A stretch of DNA of 64,000 nucleotides from CBDFKF01 sp965248765 (lineage in GTDB: Bacteria; Pseudomonadota; Alphaproteobacteria; VGEJ01), in contig CBDFKF010000004.1 in the NCBI GenBank assembly GCA_965248765.1, forward strand, positions 248,001 to 312,000, given 5' to 3'. The notes beneath the pieces were generated by a model. That model was not told the DNA's origin. It worked only from the letters and a program-made list of their open reading frames with translations, and did not search any database. This document shows positions 17,328 to 27,094 of this stretch, piece by piece (position 1 is the first letter of the stretch; the number at the start of each line of letters is the position of its first letter). Made by a program: the position numbers and the translations under genes.

Positions 17328-19033
17328 CGGCCAATACTTGCATCCACTTCCCCAAAGGACGCCGCAGCGTCGCGCTCGGGGCCAAGGCGGGTGATCTGGA
17401 TCTGAAGCGTGGGCCGTTTGCGCGTTACCGTCCGGAGGACCGCGCGGAGCGCTGCACGTGCCGTTTCCTCCACCGAATGATCGAGTGCCCTTCGCGCCGG
17501 CCGCAACGCACGCACCGAATCAGTGACCGCTTCGGCCAGCCGGTCGGCAAGCGTTCCGGCCACGTCGGCCACCCCGAAGGTCGAGACTTGCGGCGGGGCC
17601 ATGAGGCGGCCCGCAGCGTCGATGACGGTGGCCGCTGTGATCAAACCATTGTACGCGAGTCGGCGCCGCTCTCCGAGAACCGCATGGCCGGCATCAACGA
17701 TGCTGCCGCCGTCGACGACGAGACGCCCGGTGACAACGCGATCCACAATGTTCGCCGGCCCAGGCGCGAGTCGGACGACCGCGCCGTTTTCGACGACGAT
17801 AGCCTCGGGCACCCCGAGTTCGCGCGCGTAGGCCGCGTGCTCGCGGAGATGGCGGGCCTCGCCGTGCACCGGCACGCTGATTTTCGGTCGCGCCCATTCG
17901 TACATGCGCTTGAGCTCATCGCGCGCGGGATGTCCCGAGACGTGCACGGCCGCCGTCTTCTCGGTGATCACTTCGATGCCTTGCGTGACGAGCGCATTGT
18001 GCAGGCGACCAATCGCCCGCTCGTTGCCGGGAATGATGCGTGAGGAGAAGATCACGGTATCGCCGTCGTCCAGCCCGATGTGTGCATGGTCGCGGCCGAC
18101 GATGCGCATCATCGCCCCGCGTGGCTCTCCCTGGCAGCCAGTACATAGGTACAAAGCGTGCTGCCGCGGCAGGAAATTGCCTTCAGCCTCGGGGACTGGC
18201 GCCGCGATGTCGGTGAGATAGCCGGTCTCGCGGGCAGCCTGGATCGTCCGCCACATCGATCGCCCGACCGGCACCAGCTGACGGTCGCATGCCGCCGCCA
18301 CGTGGGCTGCCGTCTCGATCCGCGCGACGTTGGAGGCAAAGCTGGTGATGACCACGCGATTCCGGCACGCGCCGACGATCTCGAGAAGGCTAGCGCGGAC
18401 GGCCGCTTCCGAGCCGGACTCTCCTGGCCGAAACACGTTAGTGGAATCGCAGACCATCGCCAGCACGCCGGCATCGCCGATCTCCGATATGGCGACATCA
18501 TCGGTCGGCGCTCCAACCAGAGGATCGTTGTCGAGCTTCCAATCGCCGGTGTGGAAAATACTGCCGGCGGGCGTATCGATGGCCAGAGCGTTGCCCTCGG
18601 GGATGGAGTGGGTGACCGAGACGTAACGGACGTCGAACGGCGGCAACTCGAGACAGGCGCCAAGCGGAACGACGTGGAGTGGGACCTCGTCGAGGAGATC
18701 GGCTTCGCGCAGCTTGTTGCGGACCAGTGCGGCGGTGAACGGCGTCGCGTAGATCGGGCAACGTAGGCGGGACCAGAGAAACGGCACTGCGCCTATGTGG
18801 TCCTCGTGGGCGTGGGTGAGCACGAGCGCGACCAGGTTCTCGCGCCGATCCGCGATGAACGTCGGATCCGGCAGGATGAGATCGATACCCGGCAGGGTCT
18901 CATCGGCGAATGTCATGCCGCAATCGACCATCAGCCACTTGCCGGCATGGCCGTAGAGGTTGAGGTTCATACCGATCTCGCTGGCACCGCCGAGCGGCAC
19001 GAACAAAAGCTCGCTCGGACCGGGCTCCCTCAC
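17324..19033 (-). CDS. rnj: Ribonuclease J
   Basis: Metallo-beta-lactamase/beta-CASP ribonuclease with endo- and 5'-to-3' exonuclease activity in RNA turnover. The zinc-binding LTHAHEDHIGA motif is in the N-terminal domain, CQGEPRGAMMRI and the SSRIIPGNE motif are in the beta-CASP part, and VHVSGHPARDEL / PVHGEARHL supply later ligands. The start is a GTG at 19033-19031 within the coaX stop (GTGA), giving 569 residues; the frame stays open upstream but lies inside coaX. Confidence 0.93.
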   Translation of the reverse strand: MREPGPSELLFVPLGGASEIGMNLNLYGHAGKWLMVDCGMTFADETLPGIDLILPDPTFIADRRENLVALVLTHAHEDHIGAVPFLWSRLRCPIYATPFTAALVRNKLREADLLDEVPLHVVPLGACLELPPFDVRYVSVTHSIPEGNALAIDTPAGSIFHTGDWKLDNDPLVGAPTDDVAISEIGDAGVLAMVCDSTNVFRPGESGSEAAVRASLLEIVGACRNRVVITSFASNVARIETAAHVAAACDRQLVPVGRSMWRTIQAARETGYLTDIAAPVPEAEGNFLPRQHALYLCTGCQGEPRGAMMRIVGRDHAHIGLDDGDTVIFSSRIIPGNERAIGRLHNALVTQGIEVITEKTAAVHVSGHPARDELKRMYEWARPKISVPVHGEARHLREHAAYARELGVPEAIVVENGAVVRLAPGPANIVDRVVTGRLVVDGGSIVDAGHAVLGERRRLAYNGLITAATVIDAAGRLMAPPQVSTFGVADVAGTLADRLAEAVTDSVRALRPARRALDHSVEETARAALRAVLRTVTRKRPTLQIQITRLGPERDAAASFGEVDASIGR

Positions 19034-19806
19034 GCGGTCCCTGCGCGGTGGCGGCGGTGGATGGCAAGAAGGCCGCGCATGGTCAGGTCCGGATCGACAT
19101 GCTCGATAACCTTGGTGCCGCTTGCGAACAACGGCGCGTACCCGCCGGTGCAGATGACACCCATGGGCGCACCGAATTCCTCTCGGATGCGCGCGACGAG
19201 ACCCTCGATCAGCGAGACGTAGCCCCAATAGATCCCCGATTGCATCGCCGCGATGGTGCCGCCGCCAATGACGCGGCTGGGCTTCTCGACCGCAATGTGG
19301 GGTAGCTGCGCTGCAGCCCGGTGCAACGCTTCGAGGCTCAAGTTGATTCCGGGCGCGATGATGCCGCCGATGTAGTTGCCGGCATCGTCGATGACATCCA
19401 TCGTCGTGGCAGTGCCGAAATCGATGATGATCAACGGCCGCCCGTAGGTTTCGTGGGCCGCCACCGCATTGACGAGGCGATCCGCCCCGACGTCGCCGGG
19501 CCGGTCGACCAACACTTCAAGGCCGAGGTCGAGATCAGCGGTCACCACCAGCGGCTCGCAGCCGAAGTGCCGTTGACACAAATGACGCAGGTTGAAGAGG
19601 CCCTGGGGTACGACGCTCGCGATGATGACGCTGTCGATATCCTTGAGTGTGCACGATTCAAGCGCGAGCAACTGGGCGAGCCAGCCGGCATATTCATCGG
19701 CGGTGCGGTCCGCATCGGTGGCCGTGCGCCACTGACTGCGCAGATCGTGGCCGTCGTACACGCCGAAGACGGTGTTGGTATTGCCGGCATCGATGGCAAG
19801 CAACAT
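19030..19806 (-). CDS. coaX: Type III pantothenate kinase
   Basis: Phosphorylates pantothenate, the first step of coenzyme A synthesis. Start at ATG 19806 gives 258 residues beginning MLLAIDAGNTNTVFGVYDG, with the phosphate-binding DAGNT and catalytic Asp6. GADRLVNAVAAHE and DFGTATTMDVI are the other acetate-kinase-fold signatures. It follows birA by 4 bp. The coaX-rnj link is standard in alphaproteobacteria. Confidence 0.95.
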   Translation of the reverse strand: MLLAIDAGNTNTVFGVYDGHDLRSQWRTATDADRTADEYAGWLAQLLALESCTLKDIDSVIIASVVPQGLFNLRHLCQRHFGCEPLVVTADLDLGLEVLVDRPGDVGADRLVNAVAAHETYGRPLIIIDFGTATTMDVIDDAGNYIGGIIAPGINLSLEALHRAAAQLPHIAVEKPSRVIGGGTIAAMQSGIYWGYVSLIEGLVARIREEFGAPMGVICTGGYAPLFASGTKVIEHVDPDLTMRGLLAIHRRHRAGTA

Positions 19807-19810
19807 CGTG

Positions 19811-20608
19811 TTATGCCTCCGACGGTGTTGGGAAATACACCGCGCCGGCCGCGATCGACTGGGACCGTCCGTCGGAGTCGAGTACCAGCGCGCCGTCGCC
19901 ATCGAGATCGGCGAACCGACCGGCCAGCGTTTCATGTGGGAGCCTCACCTCGATCGACTGCCCAAGGCCGGCCGCGGCGGCGAGCCAGGCCTCGCGCACC
20001 GGCGCGAACCCATGCTGCTGCCAGCGGTCGAACCACAGCGCGAACGAGGTGGCAAACGCCACAAGGACCGCCGCCGGCTCGACATCACTAAATCCCTCGG
20101 CATGAAGGGAGGTTGCCGGAAAGTCGACCGCTGCGGCGGGTGGGTCAGTCCGCACATTCACCCCTACACCGATGACCAGCCAGTCGAGCGCCCCGCGCGA
20201 ATCCGGTTGTGATTCGAGGAGGATTCCGGCGACCTTGCGGCCGCTAAGCAGTACGTCATTGGGCCATTTATAGCGCAGAACCGCGCGCGCCGGGCTGCAC
20301 GCGCTCAAGCCCTCGCCAAGGCCGAGGGCGGTCACGAACGAAAGCTGCGCTGCAACCGCGGCAGAGCAGGTGGGCCTTAATACCAGCGAACAATACAGGT
20401 TCCCGGGCGGTGAGTGCCAGGCCCGCCCACGCCGTCCTCGACCGCCGGTTTGGCGATCGGCCCAGATCAGCGTGCCGGCGGGCGCACCGGCCTCGGCCCG
20501 GGCCTTGGCCTCGTCGTTGGTGCTGCCGATCTCCGACAAATGAACAAGCGTGCAGAAGGACGGCAGCGAGGGGAGCGCTGCGTCCTTGGTCGACGGCTCG
20601 TGCGTCAC
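19811..20608 (-). CDS. birA: Biotin--[acetyl-CoA carboxylase] ligase, without DNA-binding domain
   Basis: Attaches biotin to carboxylase subunits. The biotinyl-AMP loop reads GGRGRRGRAWHSPPGNLYCSL, and KWPNDVLL with GRKVAGILLE marks the biotin/ATP pocket; the small C-terminal domain is present. At 265 residues it lacks the N-terminal helix-turn-helix of E. coli BirA, so it should be an enzyme only. It starts at GTG (20608-20606) overlapping the nuoN stop. A biotin ligase right after nuoN is common in this group. Confidence 0.94.
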   Translation of the reverse strand: MTHEPSTKDAALPSLPSFCTLVHLSEIGSTNDEAKARAEAGAPAGTLIWADRQTGGRGRRGRAWHSPPGNLYCSLVLRPTCSAAVAAQLSFVTALGLGEGLSACSPARAVLRYKWPNDVLLSGRKVAGILLESQPDSRGALDWLVIGVGVNVRTDPPAAAVDFPATSLHAEGFSDVEPAAVLVAFATSFALWFDRWQQHGFAPVREAWLAAAAGLGQSIEVRLPHETLAGRFADLDGDGALVLDSDGRSQSIAAGAVYFPTPSEA

Positions 20609-22053
20609 GGAAACAGCGAGAGCGCTGCCGCTTGTGCGCCAGCCAGAATCGGGGCGGGGTAGATGAAGAAGAGCAGCGTGAAGATGCTGGTGCCGGCCAG
20701 CACCACTGCCATCTCGCCGCGGATCGGCCGCTCGAACGGCTCGGCCGGGTCGTCGAAGTACATCACCTTAACGATGCGCACGTAGTAATAGGCGCCGACG
20801 ACACTCGCCAGCACGCCGATCACCGCAAGGGTATAGAGACCGGCGTTGATCGCTGCCATGAACACATAGAATTTGGCGAAGAAGCCGGCGAGTGGCGGCA
20901 CGCCGGCGAGCGAGAACATGAAAACCCCCATTGCCAGCGCCATCAGGGGGTTGGTGCGTGACAGGCCGGCGAGATCGTCGATCTGCTCGACCATCTCGCC
21001 ATCGCGCCGCATGCACAGGATGCAGGCGAAAGCCCCGACGTTCATCGCGAGGTAGATCGCGAGGTAGATCAATATCCCGCGTACGCCCTCCGGCGTGCCG
21101 GTCGCCAGCCCGATCAGGCCGAACCCCATATGGCCGATCGAGCTGTACGCCATCAGCCGTTTTATGTTGGTTTGCCAGATCGCGGCGAAGGCGCCGAGCA
21201 GCATCGAGGCGACAGAGATGACGAATATCACCTGCTGCCATTCGGTGGTGAGCTCGATGAAGGGGCCGATCATCACCCGTACGAATAACGCAAACGCGGC
21301 GATCTTCGGCGCCACAGCAAAAAAGGCCGTGATCGGCGTCGGCGCGCCCTCGTAAACGTCGGGCGTCCACATGTGGAACGGCACTGCCGAGATCTTGAAG
21401 GCAAGCCCCGAGATCAGGAACACAAGGCCGACGATCAGACCGATGTTGGCCCCCTCTCCACTGGCGAGCGCGCTAGCCAGCACATCGAATCGGGTGCTGC
21501 CGGTGAAGCCGTAGATTAACGAGCAGCCATAGAGCAACAGCCCTGACGACAGCGCGCCCAGCACGAAATACTTGAGGCCAGCCTCGGTCGATCGCAACGA
21601 ATCGCGGCGGAAGGCGGCGACGACGTAGAGCGCAAGACTCTGCAGCTCAAGACCGAGGTAAAGCGCGATCAGGTCATTGGCCGAGATCATCATCAGCATG
21701 CCGAGCGTCGCCAGGACGATCAGCACCGGATACTCGAACCGTTCCATGTTCTCGTTGCGCAGGTAGCCGAGCGACATCACCAGCGCCAGCGCCGACCCAA
21801 TCAGCACGAGGGACTTTGTAAAGACCGCGAACTGGTCGACCAGGAACATGCCGGCAAAAGTGACCGTCGCCTCGCTCGGGCCGACCAGCACCAGGACTAA
21901 GGTGATTGCGAGCACCAGGACCGAGAGCCACGTCAGGAACCGGGTCGCGCCGTTGCCCGAGAACACCCCGACCATCAGAAGCGCCATAGAGGCACCGGCC
22001 AGCCAGATCTCAGGCAGTGCCGGGAGAAAGTCGGGGAGCGGGTGAGGATCCAT
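20605..22053 (-). CDS. nuoN: NADH-quinone oxidoreductase subunit N
   Basis: Antiporter-like membrane subunit of respiratory complex I (proton-motive NADH dehydrogenase I). The 482 residues form about 14 membrane helices; the conserved charged residues of the proton path lie in stretches such as LGLELQSLALYV (Glu) and FKISAVPFHMWTPDVYEG (Lys and the broken helix). Last gene of the nuo set, 8 bp after nuoM. Confidence 0.97.
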   Translation of the reverse strand: MDPHPLPDFLPALPEIWLAGASMALLMVGVFSGNGATRFLTWLSVLVLAITLVLVLVGPSEATVTFAGMFLVDQFAVFTKSLVLIGSALALVMSLGYLRNENMERFEYPVLIVLATLGMLMMISANDLIALYLGLELQSLALYVVAAFRRDSLRSTEAGLKYFVLGALSSGLLLYGCSLIYGFTGSTRFDVLASALASGEGANIGLIVGLVFLISGLAFKISAVPFHMWTPDVYEGAPTPITAFFAVAPKIAAFALFVRVMIGPFIELTTEWQQVIFVISVASMLLGAFAAIWQTNIKRLMAYSSIGHMGFGLIGLATGTPEGVRGILIYLAIYLAMNVGAFACILCMRRDGEMVEQIDDLAGLSRTNPLMALAMGVFMFSLAGVPPLAGFFAKFYVFMAAINAGLYTLAVIGVLASVVGAYYYVRIVKVMYFDDPAEPFERPIRGEMAVVLAGTSIFTLLFFIYPAPILAGAQAAALSLFP

Positions 22054-22061
22054 TACAGCGC

Positions 22062-23573
22062 CTACTGAGCCGCCGCTGTCACTGCCGATGCCGCCGCGCG
22101 TGCCAGTTCATGCTGCTCAATCAAGTTGGCGACCGAGGCATGCATGACATCGAGCAGGGGGCTCGGGTAGACACCGAAGAAGATCACGGTCGCGATGAGC
22201 GGGGCGAACACTAGAATCTCGCGGCGGTTCATGTCGAGGATCGCCTTGAGGTCGTCGCGCACGAGCTCGCCGAAGATGATGCGTCGATAAAGCCACAACG
22301 CGTAGGCGACGCTCAGGATAATCCCGGTCGTCGCCAGTGCCGCGACCCAGGTGTTGACCTGAAACGCGCCGATCAACACCAAGATCTCGCCGACGAAACC
22401 GCTGGTGCCCGGCAGGCCGACGTTCGCGAGCGTGAATACCATGAACGTGAACGCATAGATCGGCATGCGATGGACGAGGCCGCCGTAGCTCGCGATCTCG
22501 CGGCTGTGGATGCGGTCGTACACCACACCGACGCACAGGAACAGGGCGGCCGAGACCAAGCCATGGCTCACCATCTGCATGATGCCGCCCTCGATGCCCT
22601 GGCGCGTCAGGGTGAAGATGCCGATGGTAACGAAGCCCATGTGCGCGACAGACGAGTAGGCGATGAGCTTTTTCATGTCCTCCTGCATCAGCGCGACCAG
22701 CGAGGTGTAGATGACCGCGACGACGCTGAGCGTGAAGATTAGGGGCGTGAAGTACTCCGTCGCATCCGGCAGCATCGGAATCGAGAAGCGGAGGAAGCCA
22801 TAGCCGCCCATCTTCAAGAGAATCGCGGCGAGGATGACCGAGCCGGCCGTCGGCGCCTCGACATGGGCATCGGGTAGCCAGGTGTGGACGGGCCACATTG
22901 GCATCTTGACGGCAAAGGATGCGAGGAACGCGAGCCACAACCAAATCTGCATCTCGCGTGCGAAGTCGTGGGCCATCAGCGTCGGGATATCGGTCGTCCC
23001 CACCTCGAAGTACATCGCGAGGATGGCGAGCAGGAGCAGCACCGAGCCGAGGAGTGTGTAGAGGAAGAACTTGAAGGTGGCGTACACCCGCCGCGGCCCG
23101 CCCCAGATGCCGATGATGAGGAACATCGGGATCAGGCCACCTTCGAAGAATAAGTAGAACAAGATGAAGTCGAGGGCGCAGAAAACGCCCAACATCAGCG
23201 TTTCCATGATCAGGAAGGCGATCATGTACTCCTTGACCCGATCCTGGATCGACTCCCAACTCGCGAGGATGCAGATCGGGGTCAGGAGACCGGTCAGCAC
23301 GACGAAGAGGAGCGAGATGCCGTCGACGCCCAGGTGATAGCTGATCGATTCGTCGATCCACGGTGCCTGCTCGACGAACTGAAACTCAGCCGTCGAGGTA
23401 TCGAAGCTGCCCCACAGGAGAAGAGTGAGCGCGAAATTGATGAGCGATGTCCACAACGCGACGTTGCGGGCGTTGCGCGCCGCCAACCCTGGCTCGCCGC
23501 GGATCATGAAAATGAACAGCGCGCCAATGAGCGGCAAGAAGATGATCAACGAGAGCAGCGGCCAGTCGCCCAT
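22062..23573 (-). CDS. nuoM: NADH-quinone oxidoreductase subunit M
   Basis: Antiporter-like membrane subunit of complex I, 503 residues. It shows FYLFFEGGLIPMFLIIGIWGG (conserved Glu of the first half) and FAVKMPMWPVHTWLPDAHVEAPTAG (Lys and broken helix), the hallmark of the Mrp/NuoL-M-N family. It starts 3 bp after nuoL. Confidence 0.97.
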   Translation of the reverse strand: MGDWPLLSLIIFLPLIGALFIFMIRGEPGLAARNARNVALWTSLINFALTLLLWGSFDTSTAEFQFVEQAPWIDESISYHLGVDGISLLFVVLTGLLTPICILASWESIQDRVKEYMIAFLIMETLMLGVFCALDFILFYLFFEGGLIPMFLIIGIWGGPRRVYATFKFFLYTLLGSVLLLLAILAMYFEVGTTDIPTLMAHDFAREMQIWLWLAFLASFAVKMPMWPVHTWLPDAHVEAPTAGSVILAAILLKMGGYGFLRFSIPMLPDATEYFTPLIFTLSVVAVIYTSLVALMQEDMKKLIAYSSVAHMGFVTIGIFTLTRQGIEGGIMQMVSHGLVSAALFLCVGVVYDRIHSREIASYGGLVHRMPIYAFTFMVFTLANVGLPGTSGFVGEILVLIGAFQVNTWVAALATTGIILSVAYALWLYRRIIFGELVRDDLKAILDMNRREILVFAPLIATVIFFGVYPSPLLDVMHASVANLIEQHELARAAASAVTAAAQ

Positions 23574-23576
23574 CGT

Positions 23577-25517
23577 CTAGCCTACAAACCGGTAGAAGTA
23601 CCAGGTGGCAAACGCCGCGATGCCGATCAGCATCGCGAATGCGTAGTGGTACAGATAACCCGATTGCAGCGCACTCGCCCGGCGCGCCATCCGAGTGACG
23701 GACTCGGCGACGCCGTCGGGTCCGAAGCCGTCGATGATCCGGCCGTCCCCGCCGCGCCACAGCACGTAGCCAATCAGCTTGGCCGGCCTCACGAATACCG
23801 CGTCGTACAGCTCGTCGAAGTACCACTTGTTCAGGAGGAACCGGTAGAGCTCCGGATGGACCGCGGCGAGCCGGGCTGGCGATTGCGGGCTAGCGATGTA
23901 GAGGTACCAGGCAAGTGCTACGCCGATCGCGGCGACCACCGTCGGGGCCGCCTCCACCCAGAACGCGACGTGATGGGCCGCTTCGAGGGCATCGTGTCCG
24001 GGCAGGACCAGGATTGACTTGCCCCAGAAAACGGTGTGCTCGCCCACCAACGGCTCATAGGCGATGTAGCCAGCGAAAATCGAGCCGAGCGCAAGGATGA
24101 TGAGTGGCACCATCATCGATAGCGGCGCCTCATGGACGTGGGACATGACCTCGGCCGTTGCCCGGGGCTTGCCGTGGAAGGTCATGAACAAGAGGCGCCA
24201 TGAATAGAACGCAGTCATCAGCGCAGCGATGATCCCGACCCAGAACGCGTAGTTTCCTGCCGCCGAGCCGGCCGCGTAGGCGGCCTCGAGGATGATGTCC
24301 TTGGAGTAGAAGCCGGCGAAGAACGGGATCCCGGCAAGGGCCAGCGAGCCGATCCACATTACCGCGTAGGTGATCGGCAAGTACCGATACAACCCGCCCA
24401 TCTTCCGCATGTCCTGCTCGTCCGACATTGCGTGGATGACCGCGCCCGAGCCCAGGAACAGGAGCGCCTTGAAGAAGGCGTGGGTGAAAAGGTGGAAGAT
24501 GGCCGCGGAGTAGGCCGAGACGCCAGCGGCAAAGAACATGTAGCCGAGCTGGCTACAGGTCGAATAGGCCACTACGCGCTTGATGTCGTTTTGCACCAGT
24601 GCGATCGAGGCGGTGACGATCGCAGTGGTGCCGCCGACGACGGCGACGAAGGCGAGGGTGCCGGGCGCATACTCAAAGAGCGGCGAGAGCCGTACGACCA
24701 TGAACACGCCGGCGGTCACCATCGTCGCCGCATGGATCAGCGCGGACACCGGGGTCGGGCCTTCCATGGCATCCGGCAGCCACGTGTGCAGCCCCAGCTG
24801 CGCCGACTTGCCCATGGCACCCAGGAACAGCAGGATCGTCAGCGTCGTCATGATGTCGACTTCGGCGCCGAGGAAGTTGAAGCGCTGCCCGGCGATGCCG
24901 CCGGCGAGGCCGAAGATCGTGTCGAAGTCGATCGAGCCGAACACCAGGAAAATGCCCATGATGCCGAGCCCGAAGCCGAAGTCGCCGACGCGGTTGACGA
25001 TGAAGGCCTTGATCGCCGCCGCGTTGGCCGAGGGCCGCTTGTACCAGAAGCCGATCAAGAGATAGGAGCAGAGCCCCACCCCCTCCCAGCCGAAGAAGAG
25101 CTGCAACAGGTTGTCAGCCGTTACCAGCGCGAGCATCGAGAAGGTGAACAGCGACAGATAAGCCATGAACCGCGGCTTGTGCGGATCGTGCGACATGTAG
25201 CCGACGGAATAGACGTGTACGAGCGCCGAGACCCCGCTCACCGTGACCAGCATGACCGAAGTCAGGGGATCGATCCGCAGCTGCCACGGCGCGTCGAAGG
25301 CACCCGACTGCACCCAGGTGAAGAGCGTCACCTTAATGGCCTCGCCGCCGCTCCCGAACGTATCGATAAGACCGATGATCGACAGCACCGCCGAGCCAAT
25401 GACGGCGAGGCAAGTCACCCAATTGGCGCCGCGATCGCCGATCCAACGGCCGAAGAAGCCAGCGACGATCGCCGCCGCCAACGGCAACAGCACGATCAGC
25501 GCGTACAGGTCGAGCAT
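23577..25517 (-). CDS. nuoL: NADH-quinone oxidoreductase subunit L
   Basis: Largest antiporter-like subunit of complex I, 646 residues. It carries LFFGWEGVGLCSYLLIGFWY, LGLHTWLPDAMEGPTPVSALIHAATMV and the long C-terminal amphipathic/lateral helix region typical of NuoL. It starts 37 bp after nuoK. Confidence 0.97.
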   Translation of the reverse strand: MLDLYALIVLLPLAAAIVAGFFGRWIGDRGANWVTCLAVIGSAVLSIIGLIDTFGSGGEAIKVTLFTWVQSGAFDAPWQLRIDPLTSVMLVTVSGVSALVHVYSVGYMSHDPHKPRFMAYLSLFTFSMLALVTADNLLQLFFGWEGVGLCSYLLIGFWYKRPSANAAAIKAFIVNRVGDFGFGLGIMGIFLVFGSIDFDTIFGLAGGIAGQRFNFLGAEVDIMTTLTILLFLGAMGKSAQLGLHTWLPDAMEGPTPVSALIHAATMVTAGVFMVVRLSPLFEYAPGTLAFVAVVGGTTAIVTASIALVQNDIKRVVAYSTCSQLGYMFFAAGVSAYSAAIFHLFTHAFFKALLFLGSGAVIHAMSDEQDMRKMGGLYRYLPITYAVMWIGSLALAGIPFFAGFYSKDIILEAAYAAGSAAGNYAFWVGIIAALMTAFYSWRLLFMTFHGKPRATAEVMSHVHEAPLSMMVPLIILALGSIFAGYIAYEPLVGEHTVFWGKSILVLPGHDALEAAHHVAFWVEAAPTVVAAIGVALAWYLYIASPQSPARLAAVHPELYRFLLNKWYFDELYDAVFVRPAKLIGYVLWRGGDGRIIDGFGPDGVAESVTRMARRASALQSGYLYHYAFAMLIGIAAFATWYFYRFVG

Positions 25518-25554
25518 GCGTGATGACTTCTTGACGCCGGATTTGGCACCGCGC

Positions 25555-25860
25555 TCAGCCCTTCATCAGGTTGACGTCCTCGACCGCGATGGTGCCGCGG
25601 TTGCGGAAGTAGACGACGAGGATCGCCAGGCCGATCGCCGCTTCTGCCGCGGCCACGGTCAACACGAACATCGCGAACACCTGACCGACGAGATCGCCGA
25701 GATGAGTCGAGAACGCGACGAGATTGATGTTGACTGCGAGCAGCATGAGTTCGATCGACATCAGGATGATGATGACGTTCTTGCGATTGAGGAAAACGCC
25801 GAAGATGCCGAGCGTGAATAGAATGGCCCCGAGCGTGAGATAGTGACCGAGACCGACCAT
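25555..25860 (-). CDS. nuoK: NADH-quinone oxidoreductase subunit K
   Basis: Small membrane subunit of complex I (101 residues, three helices) with the two conserved membrane glutamates in IMSIELMLLAVN and in AAAEAAIGLAI. The ATG directly abuts the nuoJ stop. Confidence 0.97.
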   Translation of the reverse strand: MVGLGHYLTLGAILFTLGIFGVFLNRKNVIIILMSIELMLLAVNINLVAFSTHLGDLVGQVFAMFVLTVAAAEAAIGLAILVVYFRNRGTIAVEDVNLMKG

Positions 25861-26475
25861 CTACAGCCCCTCGCCCGGCGCGACCTTCTTGAGCTCGACT
25901 GCCTCCTCACGGCGCCGTCCGACTTGCGCGGCGATGCGCTGCTTGCGAACGCCAGCGCGGGCCCGCAAGGTGAGCACGATGGCCCCGATCATCGCCACCA
26001 GCAGCACCATGCCGGCGGCCTGGAACAGGTAGATGTAACGGGTATAAAGGACCTCACCGAGCGCATGGGTGTTGGTCTCCACCGTCACCGGTGGAATGGG
26101 TGCAGCGGCCGCAGCCGGCACCTCGGGCGCGATGGCCGTCGAGCCGAGCAGCATGATCAGCTCGATCATCAAGATCAGACCGACCACCCCGCCGACCGGC
26201 AGATACTGCAAGAACCCCTGGCGCAGCTCGACGAAGTTGATGTCGAGCATCATAACTACGAACAGGAACAACACGGCGACCGCGCCGACGTAGACGATGA
26301 CCAGGATCATCGCCAGGAACTCGGCACCCATGAGGACAAACAGCCCCGCCGAGTTGAAGAAGGCAAGGATCAGAAACAGCACGGAGTGGACCGGATTGCG
26401 GGCGGCGATCACCATTACCCCGGCCGCGACAGTCATAGCCGCTAGCACATAGAAAACTATCGTCGGAACGATCAT
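25861..26475 (-). CDS. nuoJ: NADH-quinone oxidoreductase subunit J
   Basis: Membrane subunit of complex I. The start at ATG 26475 (MIVPTIVFYVLAAMTV) gives 204 residues with five helices and the conserved VIVYVGAVAVLFLFVVMM, the helix that changes from alpha to pi form in solved structures. The frame is open further upstream, but that part lies in nuoI. The C-terminal 30 residues are basic and soluble. Confidence 0.95.
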   Translation of the reverse strand: MIVPTIVFYVLAAMTVAAGVMVIAARNPVHSVLFLILAFFNSAGLFVLMGAEFLAMILVIVYVGAVAVLFLFVVMMLDINFVELRQGFLQYLPVGGVVGLILMIELIMLLGSTAIAPEVPAAAAAPIPPVTVETNTHALGEVLYTRYIYLFQAAGMVLLVAMIGAIVLTLRARAGVRKQRIAAQVGRRREEAVELKKVAPGEGL

Positions 26476-26524
26476 CTGCCCCCAGCAATCCCCCGTGATG
26501 ATCGGCGGTGCAGCGCGGTGAGCC

Positions 26525-27016
26525 TCAGCGGTAGGGCGCGTCGGCGGCGAGGTTGGCGGCGATCTCGCGCTCCCATCGGTCGCCATTCGCCATGAGCTTC
26601 TCCTTGTTGTACAGAAGCTCTTCGCGCGTTTCCGCTGCGAACTCGAAGTTGGGCCCCTCGACGATGGCATCGACGGGGCAGGCTTCTTCGCACAGGCCGC
26701 AGTAAATGCACTTCGTCATATCGATGTCGTAGCGAGTGGTGCGCCGGCTACCGTCTTCGCGGGGCTCAGCCTCTATCGTGATGGCCTGCGCCGGACAGAT
26801 CGCCTCGCAGAGCTTGCAGGCGATGCAGCGCTCCTCGCCGCTGGGATAGCGCCGCAGCGCATGCTCGCCGCGAAACCGCGGGCTCAGGCGGCCCTTCTCG
26901 TAGGGGTAGTTCAGCGTCACCCGTCGCTTGGTAAACATGTAGCGCAGCGTCACGCCCATGCCGCTAACCAGCTCGGCGAGCAACAGGGATCGTGCGCTCC
27001 GATCGAGAAACCCCAT
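26525..27016 (-). CDS. nuoI: NADH-quinone oxidoreductase subunit I (2x 4Fe-4S)
   Basis: Ferredoxin-like subunit that holds clusters N6a and N6b. The two CxxCxxCxxxCP motifs are C64-C67-C70-C74 and C103-C106-C109-C113. The 163-residue size is typical of alphaproteobacteria and mitochondrial TYKY. It is separated from nuoH by 78 bp, a slightly larger gap than elsewhere in the operon. Confidence 0.97.
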   Translation of the reverse strand: MGFLDRSARSLLLAELVSGMGVTLRYMFTKRRVTLNYPYEKGRLSPRFRGEHALRRYPSGEERCIACKLCEAICPAQAITIEAEPREDGSRRTTRYDIDMTKCIYCGLCEEACPVDAIVEGPNFEFAAETREELLYNKEKLMANGDRWEREIAANLAADAPYR

Positions 27017-27094
27017 GCGCGTGCCCCTACTCTCTCCTTCGCGCGACTGATCGCGCGCTCACCATAGTTCGGCCCACTGCGATGACAAGCCGGC